Of a stretch of 41,604 nucleotides of DNA, positions 1 to 9,816 are shown in pieces. The stretch spans positions 3,600-45,203 of the forward strand of contig NW_003126885.1 in NCBI RefSeq assembly GCF_000003605.2, written 5' to 3'. How positions within the stretch are numbered: position 1 is the first letter of the stretch; the number at the start of each line of letters is the position of its first letter. The stretch comes from Saccoglossus kowalevskii (taxonomy: Eukaryota; Hemichordata; Enteropneusta; Harrimaniidae). The notes under the pieces are model-generated. The model was not told the DNA's origin and made no database searches. It saw only the letters and a program-made list of their open reading frames with translations. The position numbers were made by a program, and so were the translations under genes.

Positions 1-875
1 TTTTTGGCTGTTACTATGGCAACGATAGGCCAATTTTTTTCTTCAGATTTTACCTAATAACTAGGGTGATGGTGTGACCTGCCTATCAAGTTTGAGGGAA
101 ATAGGCCAAGCCAAAACAATCACAGAAGAATTAATACGTGAAAACACCGGAAACCACACACTCAGAAACACAAAATTGATTTTAAGGGCAATCCTAGCAG
201 AACGGATCGCCAATAGTGAACAAAAATGTTCGTAAATATTACTGACCGCAAAAGACGCTCATCGCGAAGTGTCTTGTTATGTTATAAAATAATTTATAGT
301 AAACACACACAAAGAAGTAACGCTAATGTGATATTCAATTGGAAAACTTTGTAATTTTTCATAATTGCGAAAGTGAAATAAATAGTTAAAGCGGGGGGAG
401 TAGTCACCTGCGCATGCGTCAGATGACCATAGCGTGTCATTGTTTACCAACAAGCGTCTACCCATGAGCCTTTGCGTTTTTAGTGTGTGTTGTTATCGTA
501 CGCAGGTGACAACCGCCCCGCTTTAAAATATAAATGAACTTGTGAACATTCAACATGTGAAATATTATTATATGTATCATGGCCACCGAGTTTGGCAAGG
601 GAATACCCTTTCTGAAATGTCGCGCCCCCTATCGACGAACCGCTTGGAGGTTGTATAAAATGTATTATCGCCGAAATCATGTTTATTTTCAGACCAAAAC
701 ATTCATTAATAATAGAAACAAATATCTGTGTCCTCATTCTAAAATTTGAATTCATAATTAGGCACTCGTGTTTCTCCGCACTTTTCTCGGAACGAGAAAG
801 CCCCAATAGACTTACACAATGAAGTTGAATATTGTGACGTCAGTACGTGGTCAATAATATGATGTTGGAACTTAC
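1..875. other. Non-coding flank or intron with one MITE
   Basis: No reading frame here has splice sites and phase that join it to the gene to the right. The stretch is AT-rich and contains one TTAA-flanked MITE (390-522), listed separately. If the candidate exon at 876-935 is real, this is part of the next intron of the minus-strand gene. Confidence 0.5.
390..522. mobile_element. TTAA-flanked MITE, subfamily A, copy 1
   Basis: The element starts AGCGGGG and ends CCCCGCT, with TTAA on both sides (386-389 and 523-526). The terminal inverted repeat reaches about 20 bp inward through GTCACCTGCG on the left and CGCAGGTGAC on the right. The core carries the subfamily A signature GTGTCATTGTTTAC and GAGCCTTTGCGTTTTTAG. 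At 133 bp it is shorter than the 145-151-bp copies because it lacks the TTGGGACTCAATTTCC segment near the right end. It encodes nothing. Confidence 0.85.
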
Positions 876-935
876 CATCCGAGTTATTCAATGATGGGTA
901 CGATTCTCCTAGGTCTGCTTTTACTTGCAAATAAT
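876..935 (-). CDS. Candidate downstream exon of the long minus-strand gene (phase 1 to 1)
   Basis: On the minus strand an acceptor (CTAATTTTAG) is followed by 60 bases and then a consensus donor, G|GTAAGT. Read in phase 1 (two bases, 19 codons, one base) the exon is open and gives YLQVKADLGESYPSLNNSDG with its split codons, a Ser/Asn/Asp-rich composition like the certain exons. A second acceptor (AAAAGCAG) inside it would start the exon at 914 in the same frame. Against it: exon 6 ends in phase 2, so a phase 2-to-1 exon would have to lie between 936 and 2256, and I did not find a convincing one. It may belong to the same gene or be a chance match. Confidence 0.33.
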
Positions 936-2256
936 CTAAAATTAGAAATAGATCATGTGTGTCAAATTATGGCGGAGTGCATACAATGCATTTCGCCGTT
1001 CAGTAATATGTTTACGTCTCAGACCACTAATAAAGGTCTGAGTTTGCAAGTAGTACTTTGGCCACCCGAGTGAAGCACACAAATGCATAACTTATTTCAC
1101 CCGCCCTATCTATAAGCACCGTTTATGTAGGCACTGTGTTGTTGCAGTACATGTATTTCTTTTATTTGCTTATTGACTGATATTGCTGAATATTTGCTTT
1201 TAATGATATGCTTGGTGCGCGCTTCAACTTTGTGTGGCATATATGTGGCTGATTGTGAACACAGAGGCCCATCGTTTGCTACTAAGACATTTGATGGAAT
1301 AAATGATGCAATATTTATAGTTATTTTAAAAAGATGACACAATGGAATAATTACAAGCGTTTAAGGTTTGCATGCAATCATTCAAACAAGCACAAATTAA
1401 GGACTCCGTACCTGAAAAATATCCAGACGCGAGGCCTTCGAAAAACGAGGAAAACACAAACATTAAATAAGGGTGATTCTATGCTACGTACATAACATTT
1501 GAAGCTAAAAAAACAAAACACACACAACAACAGCCAACCCAAAGTTTGCCCGACCGTGCAGCATCAATTCCGAAACGAAAAACAAGATTGAAACCAATGC
1601 TTTTTTTTTTTAAATGAAGATACTAACTGACAGCCAATCAGCTCATCATTCCATTTTCAGTTGAGGTAGAGTGAATAGAGGAAGACAGTATTAATGACAG
1701 TCAAACATAAAACAAGATACTGTTAACCAGTCATGCTTGCGTGCATTTTATATGCGTGTGAAGGGACCGACTTACTTGCTAACAAATGACTTGTACCGGT
1801 TTCCAAACCGGCGAGCGACACGCCATGAACGACATGCAGATCGCCTGGCGAAATTTGTAATGACGGCAAACTTACAATGTTCGCACTGGGACGCCGCGAT
1901 TCGAGCCTGGCGGGGAAAATGACATACTCAATATTAAAAAAACAAAACACGAATATGTATGATATTTTATCAGAAATTAATAATCACGTTATATTTAATA
2001 TGAAAAATTATTTATAGAAAAATAATTCTATTTATGTTGGCTATGATATATATGTCAAGTAATCAAGCAAGGTATTGGACATGTGCCATTCCAGTAGTAT
2101 ATGATTGGTGAATGCATGCAATGTTTTATTTCGAATAATTTAATATCAGTATGCCTCGGTTTGTATTAAGTGGGAACAAATTGAATCGTTGATATATCAG
2201 CAAACTGAATCATGTGTCGGAAAGATTATTGGGGAGACAGTAATTGTGGTACATAC
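936..2256. other. Probable intron sequence, no confident exon
   Basis: This is mostly AT-rich sequence. Positions 1790-1915 form a GC-richer island that includes the hairpin CCGGTTTCCAAACCGG (1798-1813 region) and a CGATTCGAGCC string. It may be an old repeat relic, but I could not assign it. A good polypyrimidine acceptor on the minus strand at 1505-1506 opens a frame in the required phase that runs to a stop at 1378. Its composition is not convincing, so it is not called as an exon. Confidence 0.4.
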
Positions 2257-2297
2257 CCATATTGAGGACCGTTTTCGGATTCCTCGTCTAATGTATC
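2257..2297 (-). CDS. Exon 6 (small exon) of the long minus-strand gene
   Basis: On the minus strand the acceptor TTACAG is followed by 41 bases and the donor GG|GTATGT. The previous exon ends in phase 0, and in that phase this exon reads DTLDEESENGPQY plus two bases (residues 754-766 of the reconstructed protein), an acidic piece that fits the DEEED-rich exon 5. An alternative acceptor six bases upstream (ATTGAG, exon start at 2303) would add Leu-Gln without changing the frame. The intron to exon 5 is only 237 bases. The small size makes it less certain than exons 1-5. The protein continues in phase 2 beyond it, so the C-terminus lies further left. Confidence 0.52.
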
Positions 2298-2534
2298 CTG
2301 TAACTCAATCATAATATCAAATCAATATCCAATTGGCTTTAAGCAGAAAAGAAATCACGTTCGCCTTCTGCTTTCTAAATACTCTCAGTTTGTCTTTATT
2401 AAAATGGACACATATGACATGTATAATTTAATCATCATTTGCCCTACGTCTATTCCCACAACAAATTTGTTGGTTAATTTGGAGAATCACATACGTTCAA
2501 ATTGAAGATCAGTATCAGATAGTTTTCCACCCAC

Positions 2535-2663
2535 CTGAACTTCTAAAGTAGTGCGCAGTGTCTCTGACGTCATAGCTCCACGTCGCCTCCTGAACGCTGA
2601 GGGTGGTGGCCTGAGGTCTTCTTCTTCGTCTGTCTGATTGTCCGACCCTGAGGAATACTTCAC
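2535..2663 (-). CDS. Exon 5 of the long minus-strand gene, with a PKA pseudosubstrate-like motif
   Basis: The 129-base exon lies between the acceptor ACAAAATAG and the donor CAG|GTGGGT and is phase 0 at both ends, so it can be included or skipped without a frameshift. It encodes residues 711-753: an acidic stretch (TDEEED), a PPP linker, then RRRRGAMTSE (735-744). That order is the one seen in PKA type-I regulatory subunits, where an acidic, proline-rich linker leads to RRRRGAISAE, with Ala at the phospho-acceptor position and a hydrophobic residue after it. No cyclic-nucleotide-binding domain or RI dimerisation domain is seen, so this is not a PKA regulatory subunit. RRGA-type sites are also known in PDE7A and ARHGAP36. 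The acceptor's pyrimidine run is distant and interrupted by A residues, so it looks weak. Function is inferred from the motif only. Confidence 0.72.
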
Positions 2664-4256
2664 CTATTTTGTATTTTTTAAATAAAAAAACAACAACAAC
2701 ATCAAATGAAATAATCTATTCATTACAGGAATGAGTAGAACAGAAGTAAACCTCCTGGCTAAATGCATCAAATCAATGACGCGCAAAGTGCGTTATTATA
2801 CTGGCGTGCCTCATTACTCCAGCGACTCAGAAACCTAATAGAATATTGAAAGTCAATTTGTAAACATTAAGACGAGTTTTCAAGTTGGTGACTAATAAAA
2901 AGAAGTATCATGTAACTGCTCGTGTCAATTAAGAATCGTCGACTGATTTATCGTCCAGTCGTGAAGTTAGACAAAACTCAACAACAAGAATTCCTAGGAT
3001 GGGCCCAGGAACGCGTCATGGATTTATAACAAGGAAATGTAGTTGAAAGCGGGGGAGTCGTCACCTGCGCATGCGTCAGTTGGCCATAACGTGTCATTGT
3101 TTACAAACAAGCGTCTACCAATGAGCCTTTGCGTTTTTAGCGTGTGTTGTTATCGTCGCTTGGGACTCAATTTCCGCGCGTGCGCAGTTAACGACCGTTT
3201 AAGTATATAGATCTTTCGTAAGTATGAGCCTCTTATTAGTGATTCAGTGGAATCATATTGGGTAATCCATTTAATTACTCTGGTCAATGTCGATGAACTG
3301 CGGAGCGGATTCGACACATCATACTGTCATATATACTAAGGAGTAATTTTCTCGTTAACTTCTCCTCCTCATACAGTATATATATATTACGGTTGTGTGC
3401 GGAGCGTATCTGACAGAAATCGACATTTGTAATAAACCTCGTGTATTGTGTGTGTAAATTGTAAACTAACATTCACATCAAACATTATGACCTTCAGAAA
3501 CCCCCACTATTTTATGTTGATTACAACGAGCGCGCCTGTAATAGAACAAAGACTATAGAGAAGATATATATAGTCTATAGACAGTGACTATATATAGTCT
3601 TTGAATAGAAATACCTTGTTATTTTTGTTTGGCCTAACAAGCCCGGAAGCAAGCAAGTCATACGCCATTGAATTTGACGTGCCTATGATGCGCAATAATA
3701 GAGCAAAACAACAAACCATATTTGCAGTGATATCCTGCATTAATGAAATATCTTGGGTACTTAGCTGATTGGGTTCGTAGAAAATACTATTAAAAAAGCA
3801 ATTTCTTAAGTTTGTTACGTACATTATATATGGGAACAATCTATTTCAATCCATTTCTCCACAGTTAAAGCTTTACCCATTGTTTAACAAAATGGCCGTC
3901 GTTTTGGGGCATAGTGTTTTGAAAATGACATCATTGCTTTCATGGATATACAGAACTTAAACTCAATTTATGGAATCTGTCAACTATGAAAAATTAGAAA
4001 CAGTTACAACTGTAATAAAGTATCATAAGCTGAATACTACTGTACGTCAATCGCCCTGTTGTGCCACAAGACAGGTCGCTACAACGAAATATTATGTTAA
4101 TTGCCTAATCATTATGCATAAACAAAACTAAGCTCGGTTTGCTTTTGTCTTTGTGATATCATAATGCCGCGAATGGTTCTATTGATATTAAGAATCAAGT
4201 ATAGACAGACGTATAGGCGGGTAGGTGGACAGACATTCAGACATACGTACACTCAC
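2664..4256. other. Intron 4 of the minus-strand gene
   Basis: This 1,593-base intron holds one subfamily A MITE (3048-3198) and a near-palindrome at 3548-3602 in which AAAGACTATA pairs with TATAGTCTTT across a TATATATAG-rich centre. No other open frame has splice sites. Confidence 0.65.
3048..3198. mobile_element. TTAA-type MITE, subfamily A, copy 2
   Basis: This 151-bp element starts AGCGGGGGAGTCGTCACCTG and has the full subfamily A core, including TTGGGACTCAATTTCC near the right end. The right end has decayed to GACCGT. The right flank is TTAA (3199-3202) and the left flank is TGAA, so the target duplication is degenerate. It has the same orientation as the copies at 390 and 30586. Confidence 0.8.
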
Positions 4257-4351
4257 CATATTGTCTACACGATACGCCGCCCTGGTCTGCAACGTATCGG
4301 GAATGGGTACTGTCAACGAACTAGCATCGCTCACTACAGACTCCTGTGAAC
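4257..4351 (-). CDS. Exon 4 of the long minus-strand gene
   Basis: The exon lies between a strong acceptor (GATTTCTATTCCAG) and a strong donor (ATG|GTGAGT). It is 95 bases: two bases completing the Ser codon begun in exon 3, then 31 codons ending in phase 0. It encodes residues 680-710, starting SQESVVSDASS and ending AAYRVDNM. The sequence is Ser/Asp/Val-rich with no recognised domain. Phase agrees on both sides (exon 3 ends in phase 1, exon 5 starts in phase 0). The introns are 5,353 bases upstream and 1,593 bases downstream. The plus-strand frames over this place are shadows. Confidence 0.75.
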
Positions 4352-5197
4352 CTGGAATAGAAATCAACATTATAAACATCCCAATACAGTGCCACCAGTA
4401 CTCGCCTGAGACAAGGAGTGTGTACAATTGTTTTATTCAAATACAACATGACGTCTTTGGTAAATGAACGACACCTATGGATATGTAAATTGACTCATGA
4501 AAAAGCACCATTTTACCTATTTAACATCAATAAAACACAAATTCTCAATTACAGTAGATTTTTCAATTTCAATTAATAAAATAAATGCATAGAAAAATGA
4601 TATCAACTAGTACGACTTCATGGGGAAGGTGATTAACATTCAAAATCACCGCAACCTTTCATCAAAACAAAACTGAGGGCGTGAATCAATCAGGGTGCGA
4701 TCACGACATGCGAAAAAAAGATATTCCATGTCTTTAGATATCCCAAAATCATTCCCATCACAAAACTCGCAATTATACGCAATATTTCCTTTAATTTCTA
4801 CTACGTACGTGTGTTTGGATCCTCATATAACGATACAGACGTAGCGACGCACATCATTGACTTTCAAAGATCAAAAAAAAATGGAATGATCGATTGAAAT
4901 GAAATATTGCTTATAAGTTAATTATTAACAACCAAATCGATGATGCACAAATAAATTACCCTCTTCTCAGACGTATTCATGCGAAAACGCCAAGCTTGGG
5001 GGAAATTGTTTCCGCGTATGGGTACTATGACACATACAATAAATCACCACTCGAAAACCAAGCAGTCCCAGCTTAGATCCAGTAAGACTAGCACACAAAT
5101 ACGTAACCACCATACTGGCCGGGTATTTAGCATTTCCAACGGAAGTTGAATACGTTGGGAACTCAAGAATTGCCGTTCCAAGTGATTCCGAGATTAA

Positions 5198-5322
5198 AGG
5201 GCGGTAGTCGTCGTGCTACGTATTGTTCGATATGGGATTCATAGCGACGTATACAACGCGTGTAAAATACATTGTTTATTTACATGAAATTCGAACACGC
5301 GCTGCGCGACGACCACCGCGCT
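5198..5322. mobile_element. TTAA-flanked MITE, subfamily B, copy 1
   Basis: This 125-bp element has perfect TTAA on both sides (5194-5197 and 5323-5326). The termini are AGGGCGGTAGTCGTCGTGC on the left and, read inward on the other strand, AGCGCGGTGGTCGTCGCGC, an imperfect inverted repeat of about 20 bp. The core contains GTTCGATATGGG, ACAACGCGTGTAAAATAC and GAAATTCGAACACGCGC, shared with the copies at 14458, 22601 and 29835. It is non-coding. Confidence 0.87.
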
Positions 5323-5681
5323 TTAAACACAGACACTGAATAGCAGTAAAAACTGACAAAAACTTGGTAAGGATCCCTTCAAGAAACAAGTTCTGCTTAA
5401 TAGCTTCATTCATTATATTTTTTTTTATCTGTAATTAATACAATCACACTATTTCACAGGAGAATGTATGAAATGTGATTTAATTGAAGATTTATTCTTT
5501 ATTAAACATATGATATTTTATTTCTCTCACACATTTCGAGAAAAACACGAGTCAATATAAAAATACAGTGGTTAAATTTGTTGGTTATGGTGGGAAGCTG
5601 CTCCAAGATCGATTATTTGAAAAGTTTCGAAAGTTTAATCATCTATTATACAATTAGAAGGTGTTGACAAAACGCAGAGCC

Positions 5682-5782
5682 CTGGGTGTATTTTAACTCA
5701 CCCAGACTTACTCGGCCCAGGTCAGCTCGGAATCAAAGGGATGGTCTCAACTCTGTGTTCCGGAATTAACTCGAGTTGAGAC
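5682..5782. repeat. Two adjacent inverted repeats (possible hairpins)
   Basis: CTGGGTG (5682-5688) pairs with CACCCAG (5699-5705) across a 10-base loop. GTCTCAACTC (5744-5753) pairs perfectly with GAGTTGAGAC (5773-5782) across a 19-base loop. They sit together in intron 3. Flanking direct repeats were not found, so they could be a decayed MITE or a structured intronic element. Confidence 0.6.
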
Positions 5783-6067
5783 ACGGGTGAAGTATCCATG
5801 GTTGAAACAACGCCATCTAACGGCACCCCCAAAAGGTATCGGATTATCAATCTACGAGATGGCAGACAACGCGCAAGCAGCTCATGAACACAGCAACAAT
5901 ATTTACAGAGCGTTCGAACCCCCCCCCCCCCATTCTTTGGCTCTTGTGACTACTCCATTAGAGATAAGCTTTCACTTTTCACAGAATGTCAGGTTGCTAA
6001 TTGTCAATTCCGGAATTCATAGACAATTCTAGAAAGTTGACGGGAATTATGACTAATCCATTTCCGA

Positions 6068-6225
6068 TACGTTGGCGGAACCCCGCGGTGGGGATTACCC
6101 ACACTTCACTGAGATCAGACTGTTCGCCACTCTCCCTTGCAGAGTCTTCGTGACCTAGGGAGCCACAGAGAGCCCCACTGGACGTTCCCTAGCGACTACC
6201 TAGCTTAGTGATAAAAGACCCATAG
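6068..6225. other. GC-richer intronic island, unassigned
   Basis: About 160 bases are clearly richer in G and C than the surroundings. Short inverted repeats occur inside, including CTAGGGA (6155-6161) with TCCCTAG (6186-6192) and CCCC..GGGG at 6081-6093. There is no open frame with splice sites, no tRNA B-box and no recognised RNA family. It is probably an old repeat. Confidence 0.3.
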
Positions 6226-6813
6226 TGGCTGACGGAGAATGGCTATTCGCATTAGTGTTAAACAGTATTGCGTCATATTAAAGGGACGAATACTATTTAT
6301 CCGTCGGTTTCACCCATATAATGTCGAAATACTGACATTTAGGCATTCTGTATGATATTTTAGAATCTGAGAAAGTCACAGGTGACTATCGAAAATTCTA
6401 CAAGATAATCATAATATCCCGATGAATTTACAGTGCTTTCAACTGTTCGTATGAACACGAGTAATTTATAGCCGCGTCCATAAAAATAAATAAAGTACAC
6501 CAAATGCCAAGTCAATTCATATTTATTTACCTTTAACCAGGATTAAAATGTGTGGCGAAATTCAAAGCATTATCGCCCACATTTTTCTAAACACGGCGAG
6601 ATTCAACGAATTAAAAGTTCGCCCCTGTGCCCTTAAGTAAAGTACGTCACCCCTTATTCAGTACGAGTGGGCATCGTACATCTGACTCATTCATCCGGGC
6701 TATGTAAATTTTATTACACGTCTGAAGTATGTTTGTTTTGGTGTCGATGTGACTATACGAGTGATATGACCTCGAACACGACATCGATATTAATAATAGC
6801 GTGTCCACCAATC

Positions 6814-7480
6814 CACATTGTTTTAAATGTCCGCCAATCAGCCACTTTGAATCCGAATAAGAATGACGTCTATGTGGAATAAAACACATGGTCGCTGTCG
6901 GTAATCTCGCGTTAGACACAGCACACATAAATAAACTGTGGATATAGTTCCCGTATGTTCAACTTTAGACACAGTTGCACATTGTTTTAAATGTCCGCCA
7001 GTCAGCCACTTTGAATCCGAATAAGAATGACGTCTATGTGGAATAAAATACATGGTCGCTGTCGGTAATCTCGCGTTAGACACAGCACACATAAAGAAAC
7101 TGTGGATATAGTTCCCGTATGTTCAACTTTAGACACAGTTGCACATTGTTTTAAATGTTCGCCAGTTCGCCACTTTTAATCCGAATAAGAATGACGTCTA
7201 TGTGGAATAAAACACATGGTCACTGTCGGCAATCTCGGGTTAGACATAGGGGAATATGGACACCGTTCCAATATGTTCAACTTTAGACACAGTTGCACAT
7301 TGTTTTAAATGTCTGCCAATCAGCCACATTTAATCCGAATAAGAATGACGTCTATGTGGAATAAAACACCTGGTCACTGTCGGTATTCTCGCGTTAGACA
7401 CGGCACACATAGAGGGACTGTGAACACAGTTACCTCACCTTTAATCCAAATAAAAAGGACGTCCATGCACGTGGAATAAA
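6814..7480. repeat. Tandem array of 154-164-bp units, four copies plus a partial fifth
   Basis: Units start with CACATTGTTTTAAATG at 6814, 6978, 7142 and 7296, giving spacings of 164, 164 and 154 bases. A fifth, partial copy ends near 7480. Each unit contains AAGAATGACGTCTATGTGG, then CTGTCGGTAATCTCG, GTTAGACACAGCACAC and ATGTTCAACTTTAGACACAG. The third copy carries a 10-base deletion. The TGACGTC core of CRE/ATF sites is kept in four units; the partial last one has GGACGTC. The open frames across this array are by-products of the repeat. Confidence 0.9.
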
Positions 7481-9287
7481 ACAAGCCATTCAGTATTGAT
7501 TATACCTACTCACAATTTAAATCGAAGCACGTACACATGCTATTTCTATTTCTTCCAAATTGAAATTTTTTAAAGAAAGCTATGGAGTACGATTTTTTAT
7601 AATCACAGATAATCGTCGGAGCACGTTGTGGCTGACATATTAGCAAGTGTAGGGCGGCAGACTCACACAGATTAACCTATCGTTTACACGCATTCCGTGG
7701 GTTATAGTGGCGACTCGAATTCAGTAAATGATCGTACAAAATTGACAGAGGTCAAAACCACAATAACAGAGATCTATGATCTAACGACTGCTTTGTATTC
7801 TATTTTTATTTTCTATAAATTCCGAGCATACCATCATGAATGGCGAAGACACATACATGGGTATGTTACTATAGTAACGCTAACTGTAGGTATATTTATA
7901 CCTTAGACAATCGAAACACTCACCTCTCCCGAGCAAGTAGAAGTGAAAGCAAATGAGAAGTGATTTCAGCTTTTCTTCTTCTTCTTATTATTTTAATAGA
8001 ACATTCCAGGGATTTTCCAGTTATGGAAAAATTGAAACCATAGTCGAATTAGGGCACATATAGTACAATTTTTTTTTTGCATCCAATTTTGATTTTATTT
8101 TCAACCAGATCCGTTAAATCACAATAAACTACAACCTAATGAATTCAGACTGTAATTTATTTAACCTGATTCGTAGATAGAGGGCGGTTGCGCGGCCATA
8201 TCGATTACCAGCCCGGCTGGCCTAGGCAGCAAATACTTATCTTTTCACGTAAAAACATGTTTAAAAAAAAAAACTGTAAAATAATACTCGCGATTAACAA
8301 ACGTTCACACTCACGGGACTTAGTCGGTAAAAAATGTTTCTAACATGTTTTCACATTATATAGGGACGTTCAATATTCCTATGGGTGGTATTCAATGAAT
8401 ACCGGTACTTGTAATGTGAAAGTAAGCTAAACGTTGACCAGTAATAATACGTTATTGTTATTTCTACACGTCTAATTCGAAATACTTTGATTATTGGCTG
8501 ATTCACACACTAAAGCTTTTGATTACTCTGATGAAACTCTGTATTCTGAGAATAAAATGAGGGCTTCGTTTTATTACAAAGTAATAAAAAAAACTCCAAA
8601 CACAAATGTTAAATTAGCTGTGGTGTACGTTGCCATACTATCTCAAGATGTTTACACAGTATATGCTGGGCAGCGATGCAATAGGGTTATGTATAGACAC
8701 GTTTCCATGGAGATGAGAATCTCAAAATATAACTGCCTTTACGAAGAATGGTGATTTTATTAAAATACGAATAACTCTTAAAAGATGTGCCAGTTTAATT
8801 TCTTACTTTACACACGAGGTATACTTTTCATACCAGTATTATGTAGTGGTGTATACGTACTGATTGCAATGTTGGGTTTCAGGTTTATGCAAAATGATTT
8901 TATATCTTGATAAAAATAATAACAGTAAATGTGATTATTTTGGTACTAATAGTAAACATTTTTTAATTGCCGAAAGACGAATAAAAATGAAGTTAAACAT
9001 ACTAAAATTAAATGTAAAAAGTTGGTATTAGATGTTAGTTGTGAAAACTGTAAATCATTTTGACTGCCACATAGCATGATGCAATTATTTAAACTAAAAT
9101 TGTTATGACCCAAAATCATTACAAATGGAATAACTTTTTAGAATGCCCGATTACCCTAGCTTTTCTAATCATTTTTACTCACTACCTCCGGGCTCCATCC
9201 CATAATATTATTCCATGTGCAATATTTGTTTTCTTTCAGTTTAACCCTCTCAAGTGCCAGCATTTTCCCCGCCAACATTTTCATCAA

Positions 9288-9438
9288 AGCGGGAGGGTCG
9301 TCACCTATGCACGCGCGGAAATTGAGTCCCAAGCGACGATAAATAACACACGCTAAAAACGCAAAGGCTCATGGGTTGTTTGTAAACAATGACACGCTAT
9401 GGCCATTTGACGCATGCGCAGGTGACGACTCCCCCGCT
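9288..9438. mobile_element. TTAA-type MITE, subfamily A, copy 3 (opposite orientation)
   Basis: This 151-bp element is inserted in the opposite orientation to copies 1, 2 and 4: it starts AGCGGGAGGGTCGTCACC with ATTGAGTCCCAAGCGACG just inside, and ends with GCATGCGCAGGTGACGACTC before CCCGCT. The flanks are TCAA (9284-9287) and TTAA (9439-9442), consistent with a TTAA duplication with one change. It lies about 270 bases downstream of exon 3 in the direction of transcription. Confidence 0.85.
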
Positions 9439-9704
9439 TTAAGTATTTTCTATAATTTTTGGGATCATTTTGGACCAAATAGACATACTTTCCTACTGGC
9501 TACAATTCTTGATTACAATTTCGTAAACAAAATATGGAAAACGTAACATATTTTATTTTGTCAACTTGAATGAGTAGTTTTCTATGATTTAGACATAATC
9601 ATCCCATTGACTGCAGGCAGTGATAACAAAAATTAAAAATACTTATTTTGTGGATGGTGACAAAAGTTGACTTCCACTTTCATAGTGTAATATAAATCAC
9701 TTAC

Positions 9705-9816
9705 TGTGTATGCTGTCACAAAAAGGACGTTCGTACTTATCCGAATAATCGTCGTTGAAACACGTAATGAGCACTTGAGGACTTCTTCTTTTTAACACAT
9801 TCTCATCCCTTCCCTG
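9705..9816 (-). CDS. Exon 3 of the long minus-strand gene
   Basis: A textbook acceptor (TTCTTTTTTTTCAG) and donor (A|GTAAGT) enclose 112 bases that start in phase 0 and end in phase 1. They encode residues 642-678, beginning QGRDENVLKRRSPQVLITCF, plus the first base of a Ser codon completed by exon 4. KRRSP has the RRS shape of a basophilic kinase (PKA-like) site. The acceptor is a tandem CAGCAG (NAGNAG) site, so the first Gln codon could be dropped by a three-base shift. No domain is recognised. The flanking introns are 8,057 bases (upstream) and 5,353 bases (downstream). Confidence 0.8.

Larger units (their letters stand above)
4352..9704. other. Intron 3 of the minus-strand gene
   Basis: This 5,353-base intron contains two MITEs (5198-5322 and 9288-9438), paired hairpins at 5682-5782, a GC-richer island at 6068-6225 and a tandem array of 154-164-bp units (6814-7480). 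It also has a poly-C run near 5920. No reading frame here combines splice sites with the required phase. Confidence 0.65.

Noticed and set aside
1378..1504. Minus-strand open frame after an excellent polypyrimidine acceptor, in the phase exon 6 needs
   Set aside because: The frame is only 41 codons, its composition is hydrophobic (VCVFLVF, WIFF) unlike the rest of the protein, and there is no phase 1 donor to reach the candidate exon at 876-935. Transcript data could revive it as a terminal exon.
1790..1915. tRNA-like or tRNA-derived SINE signal (CGATTCGAGCC)
   Set aside because: There is no A-box at the right distance on either strand, and the T-arm closing pair is mismatched.
2535..2663. 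Calling the gene a PKA regulatory subunit
   Set aside because: Only the inhibitor-like motif matches. More than 700 residues precede it where RI has fewer than 100, and no cyclic-nucleotide-binding domain is present in the window.
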